NCBI GenBank assembly: GCA_946554335.1
Contig: CAMNSA010000005.1
Location: forward strand, 78,392-142,391
Direction of reading: 5' to 3'
Length of the DNA: 64,000 nucleotides
Origin: an uncultured Neglectibacter sp.
GTDB taxonomy: Bacteria > Bacillota > Clostridia > Oscillospirales > Acutalibacteraceae
Part shown: piece after piece, positions 49,699-60,121 of the stretch
Numbering within the stretch: the first letter of the stretch is position 1
Layout: each line of letters opens with the position of its first letter
The notes under the pieces: generated by a model
Told to the model about the DNA's origin: nothing
Seen by the model: only the letters and a program-made list of their open reading frames with translations
Database searches by the model: none
Program-made: the position numbers and the translations under genes

Positions 49699-50841
49699 TC
49701 AGTCGTCAAAAAGATCTTTGAGCTTGGAGAAAAAGCTTTTGCGCTTTTGATAGTTCTTGTCGTCGCTGGCGGAATCCAGCTCAGAGAGCAGCTCCTTCTG
49801 GCGCTTGCTCAGATTTTTCGGCACCTCCACCGTCATCTGAACATATTGGTCGCCCCGGCTTCTGCCCTGCAGGCTCTGGATCCCCTTGCCCTTGAGCTTG
49901 AACACATCCCCGGGCTGAGTGCCCTCGTGGATATGATAGCTCACCTTGCCGTCCAGAGTTGGCACCACCACATCGGCGCCCAGGGCCGCCTGGGTAAAGG
50001 TGATGGGCATTTCACACCACACGTCGTTTCCCCTGCGTTCGAAAATAGGATGGGGGCGCACGGAGATATACACATGCAGATCGCCGTTGGGGCCGCCGTT
50101 TGCTCCGGCATTGCCCTTGCCGCTGATGTTTAAGATCTGCTCGTCGGCAATCCCCGCGGGGACCGTGACCTCCAGAGTCTTCTGACGGCGCACTCTCCCT
50201 TTGCCGTCGCAGGTCTTACAGGGCGTTTCGATCATCTTTCCGGCGCCGTGGCAGCGGTCGCAGGTCTTGGTGGACTGCACCACGCCGAAGGGGGTGCGCT
50301 GGCTGATATGCACCTGGCCGGTGCCGCCGCAGGCGGAACAGGTCTTGGGCTGGGTCCCGGCCGCCGCGCCGGTGCCGTGGCAGTCCGGGCAGGACTCGAT
50401 CTGATGGTAAGTGACGGTTTTCACGCAGCCCTTGGCCGCCTCCTCAAAGGAGATGATGAGGCTCGCTTCCCCATCCGTGCCCCTTCTGGGCGCGTTGGGG
50501 TTGGAGCGTCTTCCGCCTGCGAAACCTCCGCCGAAAAAGCTGTCGAAAATATCCGTAAAATCGAAGCCGCCCTGAAAGGGGCTGCCTCCTCCGGCTCCGC
50601 CGCCGAAGTTGGGGTCCACACCGGCATGGCCGAACTGGTCATACCGCGCCTTCTTATCGCTGTCGGAAAGCACCTCATAGGCCTCGTTGACCTCCTTGAA
50701 TTTGCTTTCCGCTTCCTTGTCTCCGGGATTCAGGTCCGGATGGTACTGCTTGGCAAGCTTCCGATAAGCCTTTTTGATCTCCTCGTCGGAAGCGCCCTTG
50801 GATACTCCCAGCACCTCATAATAATCTCTTTTGTCCGCCAA
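49699..50841 (-). CDS. dnaJ: Chaperone protein DnaJ
   Basis: Type I Hsp40 that delivers clients to DnaK and stimulates its ATPase. J-domain [22 protein letters not shown] with HPD in QYHPDLNPG, Gly/Phe-rich region (75-115), four zinc motifs ([32 protein letters not shown]) and the C-terminal client domains. The start is taken as TTG at 50841, giving the conserved [12 protein letters not shown] start with GGGAG 9 nt upstream; the TTG two codons earlier is too close to the ribosome site. 380 residues. Separated from dnaK by a hairpin. Confidence 0.96.
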   Translation of the reverse strand: MADKRDYYEVLGVSKGASDEEIKKAYRKLAKQYHPDLNPGDKEAESKFKEVNEAYEVLSDSDKKARYDQFGHAGVDPNFGGGAGGGSPFQGGFDFTDIFDSFFGGGFAGGRRSNPNAPRRGTDGEASLIISFEEAAKGCVKTVTYHQIESCPDCHGTGAAAGTQPKTCSACGGTGQVHISQRTPFGVVQSTKTCDRCHGAGKMIETPCKTCDGKGRVRRQKTLEVTVPAGIADEQILNISGKGNAGANGGPNGDLHVYISVRPHPIFERRGNDVWCEMPITFTQAALGADVVVPTLDGKVSYHIHEGTQPGDVFKLKGKGIQSLQGRSRGDQYVQMTVEVPKNLSKRQKELLSELDSASDDKNYQKRKSFFSKLKDLFDD

Positions 50842-50940
50842 ACTCAATCACTCCCAAGCCGGAGGGCCCAAAAGCGGGGCCCCATCCATCACCGCCGGCA
50901 GATAACTTCAAAACACGGGCGCCTTTCCCGTCTTCGCGCA

Positions 50941-50972
50941 AAATACAAGGACAGTTTCCTGTCCTTGTATTT
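50941..50972 (-). terminator. Hairpin between dnaK and dnaJ
   Basis: AAATACAAGGACAG and its complement form a perfect 14-bp stem with loop TTTC, followed by TTTTGCG on the minus strand. It probably reduces read-through from dnaK into dnaJ. Confidence 0.75.
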
Positions 50973-50989
50973 TCACGCTGTCTCTTAGA

Positions 50990-52840
<1,851 letters not shown>

Positions 52841-52896
52841 ATTAGATTACCACCTTTTAAGATTTTCAATTTTTCTATGTTGATGATTTGCCCTTA

Positions 52897-53117
52897 ACCT
52901 TGGCCCCCCTTGATTCCAAAGGGAGGCTGTCACGGCTTTGCCGTGACTGAGGGGATAAAATGGATCCTTTTTCGTAGAAAGACAAGGGAGCAGCCTTTGT
53001 TGCTCTAACCACAACCCTTCCACCATGCTTCGCATGGTCCCTACAGACTGTGAAACAGTCTGTTCCCCTTCTGCACAGGGGAGGCTTATCTAACAACTAA
53101 CGACTCAATTCTAACAA
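52897..53117. repeat. Hairpin-rich intergenic repeat between grpE and dnaK
   Basis: About 220 bp with GTCACGGC-TTT-GCCGTGAC (52929-52947), ACCATGC-TTC-GCATGGT (53022-53038), CAGACTGT-GAA-ACAGTCTG (53044-53062) and CCCCT/AGGGG, followed by CTAACAACTAACGACTC and CTAACAACTAATTCG. All loops are three nt. No coding sequence is supported. It is an unusual insertion inside a normally compact heat-shock operon. Confidence 0.8.
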
Positions 53118-53693
53118 CTAATTCGCTACCTGCACCATGGCGTGGCGCACCACTCTGTCTCCCAACAGATACCCCTTCTGATAGACGGCACAGATCATGT
53201 TCTCTCCCAGGCTCTCGTCGTCAATATGGGAAACGGCGTTGTGGAGATTGGGGTCAAAGGGCTCTCCCACTTCTCCCACAGCCTTGACGCCCAGCTTCTC
53301 AAAGACCGCTTTGATCTGCGTCTCAATCATTTCCACGCCCTTGCGCATATCCTGTGCGGAAACATTTTCCCCGCTCAAGGCCCGCTCGATATTGTCGGCT
53401 ATGGGCAGGATCTCCCCCACAGTATCGGACACCGCGTTGTTGTAGATGGCGTTTTTTTCACTTTGAGTGCGTTTTCTGAAATTGTCATACTCCGCCAGCA
53501 CTCTGAGATGCTGCTGCTGATATTCCGCAAACTGAACCTTCAGCGCCGCAAGCTCTTCCTTTTCGGGGCCTTGCTTTTTCTTTTTCTTTTCTTTCCCCTC
53601 TTTTTCCCCTTTCTCTTCCGAATTCGAGGGAGAAGCCTGCTGCTCCTCTTCCGGAAGCGTCTCTTCCGTCTTCTTTTCTTCCTGGGTCTCCAT
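53118..53693 (-). CDS. grpE: Nucleotide exchange factor GrpE
   Basis: Releases ADP from DnaK. The 191-residue product has a Glu/Lys-rich tail (1-50, lysine/glutamate runs), a long coiled coil (ALKVQFAEYQQQHLRVLAEYDNFRKRTQSEKN) and the C-terminal beta domain with EIIETQIKAVFEKLGV-type and GYLLGDRVVRHAMVQVAN motifs. Length and signature are typical. It lies 38 bp after hrcA. Confidence 0.97.
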   Translation of the reverse strand: METQEEKKTEETLPEEEQQASPSNSEEKGEKEGKEKKKKKQGPEKEELAALKVQFAEYQQQHLRVLAEYDNFRKRTQSEKNAIYNNAVSDTVGEILPIADNIERALSGENVSAQDMRKGVEMIETQIKAVFEKLGVKAVGEVGEPFDPNLHNAVSHIDDESLGENMICAVYQKGYLLGDRVVRHAMVQVAN

Positions 53694-53731
53694 ATTACGG
53701 CTCCTTTCTCACCGAAGTGGTGTGATCCTCT

Positions 53732-54757
53732 TTATTCCTCCCGCAGCAAAAGGGTAAGCAGCTCTCCTACCCTGCGGGAAAGGTAAGAGAGAAGGGCGAT
53801 CATTTTTCCATAATCCATTCTCACCGGCCCAATCACCGCCAACGCTCCCGCGTCCTCACCGCCTACCAGATACCGGGAAGCGGCTATGGAGGATCGAGAA
53901 AGCTCCGCCCTGTGGGACTCCCCGCCGATGAGTACCGTGACCTTGCCGGGCTTTTGCTCTAACAGCCTGGAAAGCTCCTGCTCCCGTTCCAGAAAATCCA
54001 GGATTCGCCGGACGCCGCTTAGCTCCAGCTCCGGATAAAACAGGAGATTGGTCTGACCGCTGAGTAAAAACCTGGTGTCCGTCGTGTCTCTCGCCGCCTC
54101 CAAAAGAGCCATTAAGGGCGAAGCGCAGAGAATGGAAAGCTCTCCCAGGGAAACTCCCATGGATTGGACGAAAGCCGGGGTCAGCTCTACGATCTTCTTC
54201 CCCGTCACCCGCTCGTTAAACACTCGGAACAGCACCCGGAGGATGTCGGTGGTCAGATCAAAATCACACCGGAACACTCTGGTTTTGATGGTTCCGGCCG
54301 AGCTCATCAAAAGCAGCATGGCCGTTCTCCTGCTGGTCTGCACAAACTGCACGGCCCGCACGGAAGCGGAGCGCCCGCTGGGGGTAGTGGCTACCGCGCA
54401 GCAGCGGGTCAAAGAGGACAACGCCCGGGAAACTGCCTGGATCAGCAGCTCCGGCTGAGCCGCGCTGCCAAGCAGCAGGGAATCAAGATACCGCTCTTCC
54501 TCATCGGAAAGCTCCGGGGGCGAAAGCAATCGGTCCACATACTCCCGATAGCCCCGCTGAGATGGGACCCGCCCCGCCGAGGTGTGGGGCTGCTCTAAAA
54601 AGCCCAGCTCTGTCAGCTCCGCCATTTCGTTTCGCACGGTGGCGGAGGAAACGCCGATCTCTTCCGCGATGGCCTTTGACCCCACCGGCTCGCCGCTTTT
54701 CACGAAGCTCACCACAATGGAAGAAAGGATTTTTTCCTTTCTCGGAGTCAATTCCAT
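53732..54757 (-). CDS. hrcA: Heat-inducible transcription repressor HrcA
   Basis: Binds CIRCE and represses chaperone operons when GroEL is free. The 341-residue product starts LTPRKEKILSSIVVSFVKSGEPVGSKAIAEE with winged helix VSSATVRNEMAELTELGFLEQPHTSAGRVPSQRGYREYV, then the GAF-like core. ATG at 54757 follows AGAGGTGATGGG; a 29-codon upstream extension crosses the CIRCE. First gene of the hrcA-grpE-dnaK-dnaJ cluster. Confidence 0.97.
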   Translation of the reverse strand: MELTPRKEKILSSIVVSFVKSGEPVGSKAIAEEIGVSSATVRNEMAELTELGFLEQPHTSAGRVPSQRGYREYVDRLLSPPELSDEEERYLDSLLLGSAAQPELLIQAVSRALSSLTRCCAVATTPSGRSASVRAVQFVQTSRRTAMLLLMSSAGTIKTRVFRCDFDLTTDILRVLFRVFNERVTGKKIVELTPAFVQSMGVSLGELSILCASPLMALLEAARDTTDTRFLLSGQTNLLFYPELELSGVRRILDFLEREQELSRLLEQKPGKVTVLIGGESHRAELSRSSIAASRYLVGGEDAGALAVIGPVRMDYGKMIALLSYLSRRVGELLTLLLREE

Positions 54758-54777
54758 CCCATCACCTCTTTTTATGT

Positions 54778-54844
54778 TTAGCACTCTTGGAGCTCGAGTG
54801 CTAAAGTATGATACTAATTTAGCACCTTGGTCAGAAAAAGTCAA
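54778..54844 (-). promoter_or_regulatory. hrcA promoter with perfect CIRCE operator
   Basis: TTAGCACTC (54778-54786), 9-bp spacer and GAGTGCTAA (54796-54804) are the canonical CIRCE half-sites. Upstream, minus-strand -35 TTGACT (54839-54844), 17-bp spacer and -10 TAAATT (54816-54821) form the likely promoter, placing CIRCE just after the start point. Confidence 0.95.
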
Positions 54845-54874
54845 TAACCATTTTGTAAATTGTTTGTGAATGTA

Positions 54875-55023
54875 GTGGTTAGCAGTTAATTGTCAGTCGT
54901 TAGAGGAGGGCCGTGCTGAGCAAATGAGGAGAGGTGATACCCTTTGGCTCCTCTTGCCCTTTACTTTGGCTCCCCTTGGAATAAGAGGAGACTAAAAAAG
55001 GCTCCCCAGGTGGGGAACCTTTT
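54875..55023. repeat. Intergenic repeat and metY terminator
   Basis: Contains GTTAGCAGTTAATTGTCAGTCGTTAG-type ends, two near-identical stretches around GGCTCC(T/C)CTTG, and a terminator hairpin AAAAGG(C)TCCCC / GGGGA(A)CCTTTT (54996-55023) that ends the metY transcript. No gene is seen. Confidence 0.6.
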
Positions 55024-55040
55024 CCTCTAACATCTAAAAC

Positions 55041-56321
55041 CTATTTCACTGCTTTATCAAGAGCCGCGAAAATATCGTCCAGAATATCCTGAACATTTTC
55101 CACACCTACAGAGAGCCGGATTAGGTCCGCCGGAACTCCCGCTTCCTTCAACTGGGCGTCGGAAAGCTGCCGGTGGGTGGTGCTGGCGGGATGGAGCACG
55201 CAGGTGCGAAGATCCGCCACATGGGTCACCACGGAGGCCAGCTCCAGGCTGTCCATAAAGCGGGTGGCCGCCTCTCTGCCCCCCTTGATGCCGAAGGACA
55301 CCACGCCGCTGGAGCCGTGGGGCAGATATTTCTGGGCCAGGGTATAATAGGAGCTGCTCTCGAGGCCGGGGAAGTTCACCCAGCTGATCCGGGGATCCTT
55401 CTCAAGCGCTCTGGCCACCTGCAGGGCGTTCTCGCAGTGGCGCTCCATACGAAGGGCCAGGGTCTCCAGCCCCAGGTTGAGCAAAAAGGCGTTCATGGGA
55501 GCGGCCTGCGCCCCGATGTCACGCATGAGATGTACTCTGCACTTGGTGATATAGGCGGCCTTGCCGAACTGCTTTGTGTAGACCACGCCGTGGTAGGATT
55601 CGTCCGGCTGGGTCAGTTCGGGAAACTTCCCGTTCTCCCAGTTAAAGTTTCCGGAATCCACGATCACGCCTCCCACCTGCACAGCGTGACCGTCCATGTA
55701 CTTGGTGGTGGAGTGTACCACGATATCGGCGCCGAACTCAAAGGGGCGGCAGTTGACGGGCGTGGGGAAAGTGTTGTCCACGATCAGGGGCACGCCGCCG
55801 GTATGGGCGGCGTCCGCGAACATTTCCAGGTCCGCCACCACCAGCGCGGGATTTGACAGTGTCTCCGCAAACACACATCTGGTGTTGGGACGCATGGCGT
55901 CCTTCAGCTCCTGCCAGGTGACATCCGGAGGGACAAAGGTGACATCGACCCCCATCTCCTTTAAGGTCTTGTAGAACAGATTATAGGTCCCGCCATAGAT
56001 AGCGGAGGAACTTACCATATGGTCTCCCGCCTTGCAGATATTCAGTACGGACATCAGCGAGGCCGCCTGACCGGAGGAGGTGAGCAGGGCCCCCACTCCA
56101 CCTTCCAGAGCCGCAATCTTCTTCTCCACCACATCGTTGGTGGGGTTCCCGATACGGGTATAGAAAAAGCCCTCCGCCTGAAGGTCAAACAGGTCTCCCA
56201 TCTCCTTGGAGCTATCGTAGGTATAGGTGGTGCTCTGTACGATGGGAGCCACTCTGGGCTCTCCGTTTTTCGGCTGATAACCCGCGTGGATGCATAGGGT
56301 GTCAGGACGATATTCCTTCAT
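55041..56321 (-). CDS. metY: O-acetylhomoserine aminocarboxypropyltransferase (MetY)
   Basis: PLP enzyme making homocysteine (or cysteine) directly from O-acetyl-homoserine (or -serine) and sulfide. The 426-residue protein has DTLCIHAGYQP, YTRIGNPTNDVVEKKIAALEGG, the cofactor Lys in VVHSTTKYMDGHAVQVGG and the C-terminal end RLSVGVENVQDILDDIFAAL. Length and YTRIxNPT pattern fit MetY rather than cystathionine gamma-synthase. ATG at 56321 follows GGAGAGAGG. No SAM riboswitch is seen; the upstream gene lies 52 bp away on the same strand. Confidence 0.93.
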   Translation of the reverse strand: MKEYRPDTLCIHAGYQPKNGEPRVAPIVQSTTYTYDSSKEMGDLFDLQAEGFFYTRIGNPTNDVVEKKIAALEGGVGALLTSSGQAASLMSVLNICKAGDHMVSSSAIYGGTYNLFYKTLKEMGVDVTFVPPDVTWQELKDAMRPNTRCVFAETLSNPALVVADLEMFADAAHTGGVPLIVDNTFPTPVNCRPFEFGADIVVHSTTKYMDGHAVQVGGVIVDSGNFNWENGKFPELTQPDESYHGVVYTKQFGKAAYITKCRVHLMRDIGAQAAPMNAFLLNLGLETLALRMERHCENALQVARALEKDPRISWVNFPGLESSSYYTLAQKYLPHGSSGVVSFGIKGGREAATRFMDSLELASVVTHVADLRTCVLHPASTTHRQLSDAQLKEAGVPADLIRLSVGVENVQDILDDIFAALDKAVK

Positions 56322-56373
56322 GTTTTCCTCTCTCCTTCTTCCGGCCGAACACAGTTTCCGGCCCAATTCATTT

Positions 56374-56856
56374 TTATCCGCCGAACAGGCTCTTGAGCCA
56401 CCCCGCGAAAGCGTCCGCCCCAAACACCGTGAGCATCACCAGGATCATAAAGGCGATAACGGAAAGGCTTTGCACCAGCATCCGCTTTCCCTTGGACATC
56501 TCTTCCTGAGGCTCAAAGCCCTCCTTTCGCTGTGCCTCGATCTGGCGCTGCACAAAGGCGGAAAGGCCGGTGGCCGTGGGAAGATCTCCGAATCTCACAT
56601 AGAGGTTCTGGTCGGTGGGCATCACCTCGCTGTCATAGAGGTAAGAGACCCTTCCGGTACCGAATTTTTCCAGTTGGCAGGAGATCCCGTGCTCTTTCAG
56701 CGCGGAAGAGATCTGCTGGGCCGTGTAAGCGTCCGCCCGCTGAAGCAAAACCAGGTCGTCCTCATGGGCGCTGCGCAGAGAACGGGAATTTTTGCAGTGG
56801 GGGCATTTTGCGGAGGTATCCTCGCAGAGCCCCCGGCATTTCGTGCAGTACAGCAA
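56374..56856 (-). CDS. Zinc-ribbon membrane protein with DUF2007-like domain
   Basis: About 160 residues: an N-terminal double-Cys zinc ribbon (YCTKCRGLCEDTSAKCPHCKNSR), a middle domain (LVLLQRADAYTAQQISSALKEHGISCQL) like the DUF2007 signal-transducing module, and a C-terminal transmembrane helix near residue 130-155. Function unknown. No ATG is available. A TTG at 56856 has GGTGA 5 nt upstream and is preferred; an upstream TTG five codons earlier is the alternative. Confidence 0.7.
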   Translation of the reverse strand: MLYCTKCRGLCEDTSAKCPHCKNSRSLRSAHEDDLVLLQRADAYTAQQISSALKEHGISCQLEKFGTGRVSYLYDSEVMPTDQNLYVRFGDLPTATGLSAFVQRQIEAQRKEGFEPQEEMSKGKRMLVQSLSVIAFMILVMLTVFGADAFAGWLKSLFGG

Positions 56857-56944
56857 CAGCGTCACCCCCAAAAAAATCCGGCTTTCTCACACATCATACT
56901 GCAAACAGGGAGATTTGTAAATAAAAAGGCTTTGAAAAAATAGA

Positions 56945-57013
56945 AAAAGCTTTCCGGAAGATCGCCGTTTAAGGGAAGTGTTCCCCGCCGTCAGCGCTTT
57001 CCGGAAAGCTTTT
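56945..57013 (-). terminator. dpaB terminator
   Basis: AAAAGCTTTCCGG (56945-56957) and CCGGAAAGCTTTT (57001-57013) are perfect 13-bp complements enclosing 43 nt; the minus strand continues TTCTATTTTTTC. Confidence 0.65.
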
Positions 57014-57026
57014 CAGATCGTCTTTT

Positions 57027-57593
57027 TCAGCGATAAAAGGGCTGCAGCTGCCTATGCTCCTTCGCCGCTTCGACAGCCTCTCCCAGCAGGGAAAAATCCG
57101 AGACCAGCGAAAAGGGCTTCTTTTGCGGGTCATCCTGGCAAAGAGGGACAAGATAGACATTCTTCGTGTTGAACAGCTTCATCAGGTTGGGGCCGGAGGC
57201 TCCCATCGCGTCGTTGGTGGCAAGGCAAAGCACCACGGGGATCCCGATGCGAAGGGAGGATTTCACCGCCATCGTCACCGAGGTGTCCGTGATTCCGTTT
57301 GCAATTTTAGACAGGGTATTGCCCGTACAGGGACACACCGCCATCACCTCCACCAATCCTTTGGGGCCGATGGGCTCCGCCTCCACGATAGTGTGAAGAG
57401 GCTTTTTCCCGCTGAGAGAAAAAACCTCTTTTCTCAGATCCTCCGCTTTGCCGAAGCGGGTATCCGTCTCATAGACATTTTGAGAAAAAACGGGTAAGAT
57501 TTCATATTGCTCCCTAAGGCTCTTCATCTGCTCCAGAGCCTTTGAGAGCGTACAAAAAGACCCGCACATGGCGAAGCCTATGGTACTCTTCAT
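57027..57593 (-). CDS. dpaB: Dipicolinate synthase subunit B
   Basis: The flavoprotein-like subunit of dipicolinic acid synthase, needed for spore-core dehydration. The 188-residue product begins TIGFAMCGSFCTLSKALEQ and has VMAVCPCTGNTLSKIANGITDTSVTMAVKSSLR, typical of SpoVFB. It follows dpaA by 54 bp, in the usual dpaA-dpaB order. Marks the organism as spore-forming. Confidence 0.94.
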   Translation of the reverse strand: MKSTIGFAMCGSFCTLSKALEQMKSLREQYEILPVFSQNVYETDTRFGKAEDLRKEVFSLSGKKPLHTIVEAEPIGPKGLVEVMAVCPCTGNTLSKIANGITDTSVTMAVKSSLRIGIPVVLCLATNDAMGASGPNLMKLFNTKNVYLVPLCQDDPQKKPFSLVSDFSLLGEAVEAAKEHRQLQPFYR

Positions 57594-57647
57594 GGTGATC
57601 AGATCCTTTCCATTCGATAACTCGTGCCTTTTTCGCTTTTCGGGGGG

Positions 57648-58511
57648 CTATCCCCCGTTTTCCTCCTCAATCGCCTGTACGGCTTTCCGGATCAGGTCCG
57701 CAGACGCCTTCGGAGAAAATCTGCCCGGAAGACCTTGGGCGTCTGTGACCATAAGGCCCAGTTTATCAGCCGCCTCCCGGTCAAATCCCCCTGGCGCAGA
57801 AGCGAGCTCCATCAACAGGGTATCAGGCCCCTGCAGGCCGAGGATCTTTTCCCCCAGCACGGGGGCGGGAACGGTATTGAAAACGGCGTCGTAACGCTTT
57901 TCCACCTGAGCGTAAGCGAGGGGAGTAATCCCCAGCCCTCCAATGAGCACAAGGTCCCGGGGAGAGCGGGCCAAACAGTCTACCTGAGCCCCCAGGCCCT
58001 TCAAAGCAAGGCAAAGGCTTTTGCCGATCCGTCCAAAGCCCGCCACCAGGCAGCGGCTTCCGGAAAGGGAGCCCTTCATGCTCCCGATAGCAAGGCCCAC
58101 CGCACCCTCCGCTGTGAGCAGGGCGTTGCCCAGGATCAGTTCCTCCCTCTCGTAATAGTCAAAGCACCTGTTTTCCCTCCATAAGGGAGAGGCCCTCCAA
58201 AGCCCGGAAAGCATTCCGCCGTATAAGACGCAGCCGGAAAAGAGCCGTGCCATCCTGTCGTCAAGCAGGACCTTCTCCTTGGAAAAGGGAGCGTTCAGGG
58301 CAGCTGAGTCCCGGGTAACGGGCAAGGGCAGCAGGACCTTTCCTCCGTGCCCGCACCGCATCGCGAGCTCTTCAGGGCTGAGTTCGGGGAATTCCCCGAG
58401 GCCCGGCGCTTCCTCCATGGCGCTGACAAGCACCGTTTCCCCCTGCTCTCTCAGCGCCTTCGCAAGATAGACCTGCCTCTCGTCTCCGCCCATCACTCCC
58501 ACTGTTCCCAT
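57648..58511 (-). CDS. dpaA: Dipicolinate synthase subunit A
   Basis: Oxidoreductase subunit that converts dihydrodipicolinate to dipicolinate in the mother cell. The 287-residue protein has the N-terminal GVMGGDERQVYLAKAL motif and a Rossmann domain with CLVAGFGRIGKSLCLALKGLGAQV. Slightly shorter than the B. subtilis protein. It heads the dpaAB operon; expected sigma-K control is supported by a weak match upstream. Confidence 0.94.
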   Translation of the reverse strand: MGTVGVMGGDERQVYLAKALREQGETVLVSAMEEAPGLGEFPELSPEELAMRCGHGGKVLLPLPVTRDSAALNAPFSKEKVLLDDRMARLFSGCVLYGGMLSGLWRASPLWRENRCFDYYEREELILGNALLTAEGAVGLAIGSMKGSLSGSRCLVAGFGRIGKSLCLALKGLGAQVDCLARSPRDLVLIGGLGITPLAYAQVEKRYDAVFNTVPAPVLGEKILGLQGPDTLLMELASAPGGFDREAADKLGLMVTDAQGLPGRFSPKASADLIRKAVQAIEEENGG

Positions 58512-58600
58512 GTTTCCTCAGATCCTTTCCTGGTATCAAAAATCCGGGTTCTCTCCTCTCCCGCCCTCGGGCGAAACACCGCAGGGCGGGCGGCTACTTC

Positions 58601-58627
58601 ATACTATGGCGGAAAAGCGGGAATGGT
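58601..58627 (-). promoter_or_regulatory. Possible sigma-K promoter of dpaAB
   Basis: Minus-strand CATAGTAT (58601-58608) lies 17 bp from AC (58626-58627), resembling the sigma-K pattern AC-N16/17-CATANNNTA. The last bases differ and the leader to dpaA is about 90 nt with an 8-bp stem (58560-58590). spoVF is sigma-K dependent in Bacillus. Confidence 0.35.
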
Positions 58628-58677
58628 GATTTTTTACTTTTTTCTCTTTTTCTATTTATTTTATGGGAATTTCGCAA

Positions 58678-58683
58678 TATAAT
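58678..58683 (+). promoter_or_regulatory. murC promoter -10 element
   Basis: TATAAT lies about 50 bp before the murC start; the -35 candidate TTTATT (58655-58660), at 17 bp, is weak. Confidence 0.55.
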
Positions 58684-58732
58684 AGAGAGGATCAGACAGG
58701 CACACAACTGATAAAAGGAGTTCGTTTTCAGG

Positions 58733-60115
58733 ATGAATGGATCAAATAATCTTCTGGATCAAGTAAAGAAGCTTCATTTTGTTGGCATCGGAGGCTCCGG
58801 CATGTGCCCTATGGCGGAGATCCTTCATCATAACGGATACCAGCTGACCGGCTCAGACAGAAGCGAATCTGACACCTTAGAACGAGTGCGGGCTCTGGGG
58901 ATCCCGGTGTTTCTGGGTCACGACGGAAGCAATATTGGCGACGCCCAGGCCGTGGTGTACACCGCCGCCTGCAAAAGCGACAACCCGGAGCTGGTAGCCG
59001 CCAGAGAAAAGGGGATCCCCACCTTGGAGCGCAGCGTCATGCTGGGAATGCTCACGGAAAAGTTCAAAACGCCCATCGCCGTTTCCGGTACCCACGGCAA
59101 AACCACCACCACCGCCATGCTCACCCAGATCCTGCTCACGGCGGAAATGGACCCCAGCGCCATCATCGGCGGGAAGCTTCCTCTATTGGGCGGCAACAGC
59201 CGGGTGGGAAAAAGCGATCTCATCGTCTGCGAGGCCTGCGAGTATGTGGACACCTTTTTGCAGCTGCACCCCGCGGTCTCTGTTTTACTGAACATCGACG
59301 CGGACCATCTGGACTATTTCAAAACCGTGGAGAATATCGTAAAGTCCTTCCATCAGTTTGCGGCCCAGACCTCTTCCCTGCTGGTCATCAACGGCGACGA
59401 TCCCCGGGTCAGGGAAAGCGTGAAAGGGGTCACTGGGCCAAAGCTTGTCACCTTCGGCCTTGATAAAAACAACGACTACTATCCCGCAGGGCTCAATGAG
59501 GAGGACACCGCCTGCGAAGACTTTGACCTGATGCACAAGGGGGAGCTTCTGGGCCGGATCAATCTTGCGGTGCCCGGAAAACATAACCTCTTAAACGCTT
59601 TGGCGGCCGCAGCGGCGGCACACAGCGTGGGGGCAAAGAAAGAGGCCGTCTGCTCCGCTTTAGAGCAGTTTACCGGTGTACACAGGCGCTTTGAGGTGCT
59701 TGGCAAATTCCGGGGCGTCACCGTGGCGGACGACTTCGCACATCATCCCACAGAGCTTACCGCTGTGCTCTCCTCCGCGGTACGCATGGGCTACCGGGAG
59801 GTTTGGGCGGTCTTTCAGCCTCACACCTATTCCCGAACCTACAATCTTCTGGAGGATTTCGCAAAGGCGCTCTCCATCCCCCACCATGTGGTGCTGACCC
59901 CCATTCTGGCGGTGCGGGAGACCAACACCTACGGCGTGAAGTCAGAGGATCTCAAGGAAAAGCTTTCCAACAGTCTTGTGCTTGATACCTTTGAGGAGAT
60001 CGCAGACTATGTGATGGAAAACGCCCGGGAAGGCGATTTGATTCTCACCCTGGGCGGCGGAGATATTTATAAATGTGCCAACCGGATCGTGGAAAAATAT
60101 CATGCCTTGGGGTGA
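58733..60115 (+). CDS. murC: UDP-N-acetylmuramate-L-alanine ligase
   Basis: Adds L-alanine to UDP-MurNAc in peptidoglycan precursor synthesis. The 460-residue Mur ligase has HFVGIGGSGMCPMAEIL (Rossmann), the ATP loop SGTHGKTTTT (119-127), DEC-like NIDADHLDYFKTVENI and FQPHTYSRTYNLLEDF at the C-terminal domain. Full length. AGGAG stands 12 nt before the ATG. It is followed by a HAD gene whose ribosome site overlaps the murC stop. Confidence 0.97.
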   Translation: MNGSNNLLDQVKKLHFVGIGGSGMCPMAEILHHNGYQLTGSDRSESDTLERVRALGIPVFLGHDGSNIGDAQAVVYTAACKSDNPELVAAREKGIPTLERSVMLGMLTEKFKTPIAVSGTHGKTTTTAMLTQILLTAEMDPSAIIGGKLPLLGGNSRVGKSDLIVCEACEYVDTFLQLHPAVSVLLNIDADHLDYFKTVENIVKSFHQFAAQTSSLLVINGDDPRVRESVKGVTGPKLVTFGLDKNNDYYPAGLNEEDTACEDFDLMHKGELLGRINLAVPGKHNLLNALAAAAAAHSVGAKKEAVCSALEQFTGVHRRFEVLGKFRGVTVADDFAHHPTELTAVLSSAVRMGYREVWAVFQPHTYSRTYNLLEDFAKALSIPHHVVLTPILAVRETNTYGVKSEDLKEKLSNSLVLDTFEEIADYVMENAREGDLILTLGGGDIYKCANRIVEKYHALG

Positions 60116-60121
60116 TACTCG

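Noticed and set aside
56322..56373. SAM riboswitch upstream of metY
   Set aside because: The space between the two genes is only 52 bp and shows none of the S-box conserved blocks.
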